This document shows positions 60,902-64,000 of a stretch of 64,000 bases of DNA, piece by piece. Position numbers and translations under genes: made by a program. The number at the start of each line of letters is the position of its first letter. Positions within the stretch are counted from its first letter, which is position 1. The notes below the pieces were generated by a model. That model was not told the origin of the DNA. It ran no database searches and saw only the letters and a list, made by a program, of their open reading frames with translations. Source of the DNA: Silene noctiflora (taxonomy: Eukaryota > Streptophyta > Magnoliopsida > Caryophyllales > Caryophyllaceae); NCBI GenBank assembly GCA_009801015.1, contig VHZZ01006344.1, positions 17,511-81,510 on the forward strand. The letters run 5' to 3'.

Positions 60902-63900
60902 CGATCCATACCCTTCTTTGGAAAGGGGTCTAATCCTATATGTAATTCTGCTTTTTAATCCTACGTAAGTTCTCATCAAGAAGCTATGAAGGGTGATCCT
61001 CCCACTAGGGGGCAACCTACCGCATCTTCTTACTTTAATCGAGGGCGTCGACACCTGTGCCTTAAAGCTCGTCATCTCTTGACATTATGCAGAGAAAGGC
61101 TTAGAAAATAGTTCAGCCTGGGGTAGTGCGTGCAGTTGGGCATCAAGCTTAGAGTATCCCTCTTTATAGGCAACCAACTGTAAGTGGACAATTATTCCTT
61201 CTTCGTCCCACCGCTAACCCGCGGTTTCGCCTTGAGTTTATTGGACTTGTCCATTCTATATCCGTGCCCGCTCCGAAGGATGGGGAAAAAGGAGCATTCG
61301 AAAGAGTACAATCCCGTGGAAGGTAGTAAAAAGAGGCACAGCCTATATTAATTATATCTTAAAAAATCCGAGAAAAAGGGGGGCTCACATAGTCAGCGAA
61401 AATGGGGAGTTGGCTTTAGAGACTGGGAATGAACCGAGCTAAAGAGTTCTCTTGCGTACTCAGTAAGGTGTGCCATGCCAAGACTAAGAATGAGTTCAAG
61501 CCCCGATCTCTGCACTTGTAGTTGGTTTAACGGGATTGGGCGCGGACCTTCTTCTTTCTGGAATATCCCTCTTTAAGTCATCTTCTGTGACCCTGGTTTA
61601 AGTAAAGAGAGTGAGACAGTGGCATTCTACCTTAATATCCAATAGAGTCCTTTTTTCTATTTTACTAGGAGAATAAAATACGTGGATGACTAAAGACGTT
61701 CAAAGTTGCTAAGCCAGGTTGAATAATCTTCTTCTATTATAGGATGAAGCTAAAGTTATGATAAGAGCCTTCCCGCGAACTAGTCCGCTAAAGAGGTCAC
61801 AGTGGGATGTGTCGAAGCTACGGTCTTGACTTTAGGGTGAGTGTGGTTTCCTGTCCTTTAAGGATTTAAGCTTAGAGCAAGATCGTTGATCTTGGGATTG
61901 GTATGAAACGAGCCAAAGCTCATTCGACGGCTATTAGCGTAAGTTAAGAAGGCAAGTGCCCTTTATACTCATGTAGAAATTCTATTTCCAAGGAGAACTT
62001 TAGAGCTACAGTCATCACAATATGTACAGGTTTAAGGAAAAAAGAAAGGTGCACATCCAATTTCATCAACAAAAGTCTACTCTTTTGATGTATCAGATGT
62101 TTGAAATCCAACTAACTGCTTTAAAGAATTAAAATTCAAGGGACAGTGCAAAATTCTATTATAGCATAAGGGGGCAAATAAAAGAGAGCTTCGAATTCAG
62201 ACAGTGGATAAGGGTGGAAAAAAGGCATCAGGTTTATGTAAACTATTCCCATAATTTACAATATTGTTAAAGAATGAGAGTCTCGATCGTAGCTTTCAGA
62301 ATGTTATTATTGGTAAATTTAGTCTATTGCTGGGGGGTCGCCTCGTTGACCCAAATCTTACTATGCAACCAGACTTGAAAGAGAATCACCCCTTTTCTTC
62401 CCGCGAGAGCACTTTCTTTCTCTAAGCATACTGCTGATCATGAATCTGTGACCAACTACTTATGTATTTTCGACTTAGATTAATGAAGACTGCGGAGACC
62501 TTTCTCAACCTATCATTCTATCTCTGAAGAATGAGGAATGAAGGACGAAGCTTGAAACAAAAATAAACGAGAACCGAAGAGAGAAAAGTCGATCACAGGA
62601 CACGAAATGAAAAAAACTTTTGAATTGCAGGTATCAAGCGAACCATATTAATAATATGCTCCGGCAATTCCAATTGATATTTTTTTTATCTAAACTTAAA
62701 GACTGAAAACTAGATCTGTTCATGCCGTCTTGCGCCTTCCCCTCTTAAAACTAAGTCAATACAAGAATTTTTTACCCTTACAGTAGCTCATTCCCTATTA
62801 ATTTTGTTAATTATAGGCGCTTTACGAACATGTCTTTTAGAGATAGGGAAGAGGGATCCTTGGAAAAGAGGGATTAAGGTAGGGTCTTGCTCTCTTATGA
62901 TGGTTCACAAGTCAAGCTCGACGAGCGAATTTATTTCCAAATTGAATGCTCTTTCACGTCCTCAATTTATCTTTCGTAACTGTTTTCTTCTTCCTTTCAT
63001 TCTTGCTCGGTCAGTTTTCGCGCAAAGGGGCTTATAACTACCCAATCTGTTTACTTTACTACTTCCACCTGTACCTTTAATAGTAGCTGCAAAAGCAGCA
63101 TTTTTTTTAGCAATTAATGAAGTAAATAGACCAAAAAAATCAAACCTTAAAATAAAAAAAATCTATATATTAGTATCAGCCCTCACTCGTTAATGGACAT
63201 AATCTTCTTTCCAGCACACATTCTACTGCAGTAAGGCTTTGTTCACAATCCACTTGCTAAAGAAGGCCCTACCCACGCTTTCGTAGAATGCCCAAGTAAA
63301 GTAGTGACGCAAAATCATAAGATTTAGCGAGCGTTATTATAATAAGGAGTGTCTCGATCTCATATAATCTTAGGGGAATTCTATTAATTCTCTTAGTCAG
63401 CATTTGATTGAAAGGTTTCATTTCCCCTGGCTTTATTCAGATGAGTAAGAGCGTTCCTAGATTATGGGTGATACAAGCATGACTTCGCATAGGCCTATAA
63501 AAAGAAAAGTAGAGAAGAAGGGCATAATTTCCACTCATATGTCATATGGCATCAGAGGAAGGCAGTAAGCGGCTTTATGAAAAGGAATTCCGCTTGTCCT
63601 TTCTTACTTATGTTGATGAAAGAGCATTCCCGCGAGGAGGGGCTTTTTTCTACCTCGTTGGTGGTCCAGAGACGAAATTTTTACCTTAGATGAGAGCCCA
63701 AGTTACGAGCCAATTGAATTTCCTTTCTTATTTAGATATGTTTATTTACTCTTACTACTTACTTAAACTTAAATATGCAAGCTATAAAGAAGCTCTCTCC
63801 TTCGCCCGTTACTTCTAAGCGAGCCAACCAACTCCAGACATGGCGGCAAGACAGTCGTTTAAGATCTTCCGCTCGCCCGGTACAATTCAGGGGAATTTAA

Positions 63901-64000
63901 TTAACGTATAGACTCTGAAAAAAAAAAAGAGGAGCAAAGTCAAGCCAGCTACTTAAAACATTCTGCTCATCTTGTCTTAGATATGCTTGCTCTATATTCT

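Larger units (their letters stand above)
55874..64000. other. Intergenic mitochondrial DNA, no gene recognised
   Basis: About 8 kb without a recognised gene. It holds two short tandem repeats (listed separately) and a plus-strand frame at about 62745-63183 that is open except for one TAA at 63035-63037. On the minus strand, CATAAGAGA at about 62890-62898 matches the dicot mitochondrial promoter core, with no recognised gene downstream. Confidence 0.5.

Noticed and set aside
1-64000. CRISPR arrays, bacterial operons or prophage
   Set aside because: No regularly spaced repeats, no ribosome-binding-site-led gene chains and no bacterial protein families are visible. The recognised genes are plant mitochondrial.
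1-64000. Plastid-derived segments
   Set aside because: I looked for familiar plastid genes and tRNAs and recognised none, although short or diverged pieces could escape reading by eye.

Overview
This window reads as a piece of a large, gene-poor angiosperm mitochondrial genome. The evidence is a small set of plant mitochondrial genes (ccmB, rpl5, nad4L, atp4) with typical unedited C-to-U positions. These include an ACG start in nad4L and Ser codons where other species encode Leu after editing. A degenerate plant-type trnI-CAU and decayed Ty1/copia DNA of nuclear origin sit among tens of kilobases of AT-rich DNA with only short, unconnected open frames. I cannot name the species. Retention of rpl5, the strongly diverged atp4 and the lack of other genes would suit several eudicot lineages with expanded mitogenomes.

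Layout. Positions 1-10.9 kb hold nothing recognisable. The only gene island is at about 11.8-16.0 kb and lies entirely on the minus strand. In transcription order it runs ccmB, rpl5 (3' end altered), a chimeric ORF headed by the start of nad3 (orf74), a second membrane-anchored ORF (orf219, GTG start), nad4L, atp4, and a transmembrane ORF (orf97) whose acidic/basic tail is made by 15-bp tandem repeats. A 59-bp duplicate of the atp4 3' region follows orf97. The next 22 kb (16-37.9 kb) is non-coding as far as I can see. At 37.9-39.1 kb a damaged trnI-CAU is followed directly by a Ty1/copia reverse transcriptase-RNase H remnant with stops and frameshifts. The last 25 kb again holds only short ORFs, hairpins, small tandem repeats and recurring AT palindromes.

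How the genes fit together. ccmB is a membrane part of the cytochrome c maturation pathway. nad4L is a membrane subunit of complex I. atp4 is the peripheral-stalk b-type subunit of ATP synthase. rpl5 is a large-subunit ribosomal protein, here possibly decaying. nad4L and atp4 form a pair seen in many angiosperms.

The most interesting point is the company these genes keep. Three small ORFs with predicted membrane segments flank nad4L-atp4 on the same strand, one of them built from the first ~27 codons of nad3. Such chimeric membrane ORFs next to ATP synthase genes are the classic architecture of cytoplasmic male sterility loci (for example maize T-urf13 with atp4). Whether these ORFs are expressed, or do anything, cannot be decided from the sequence.
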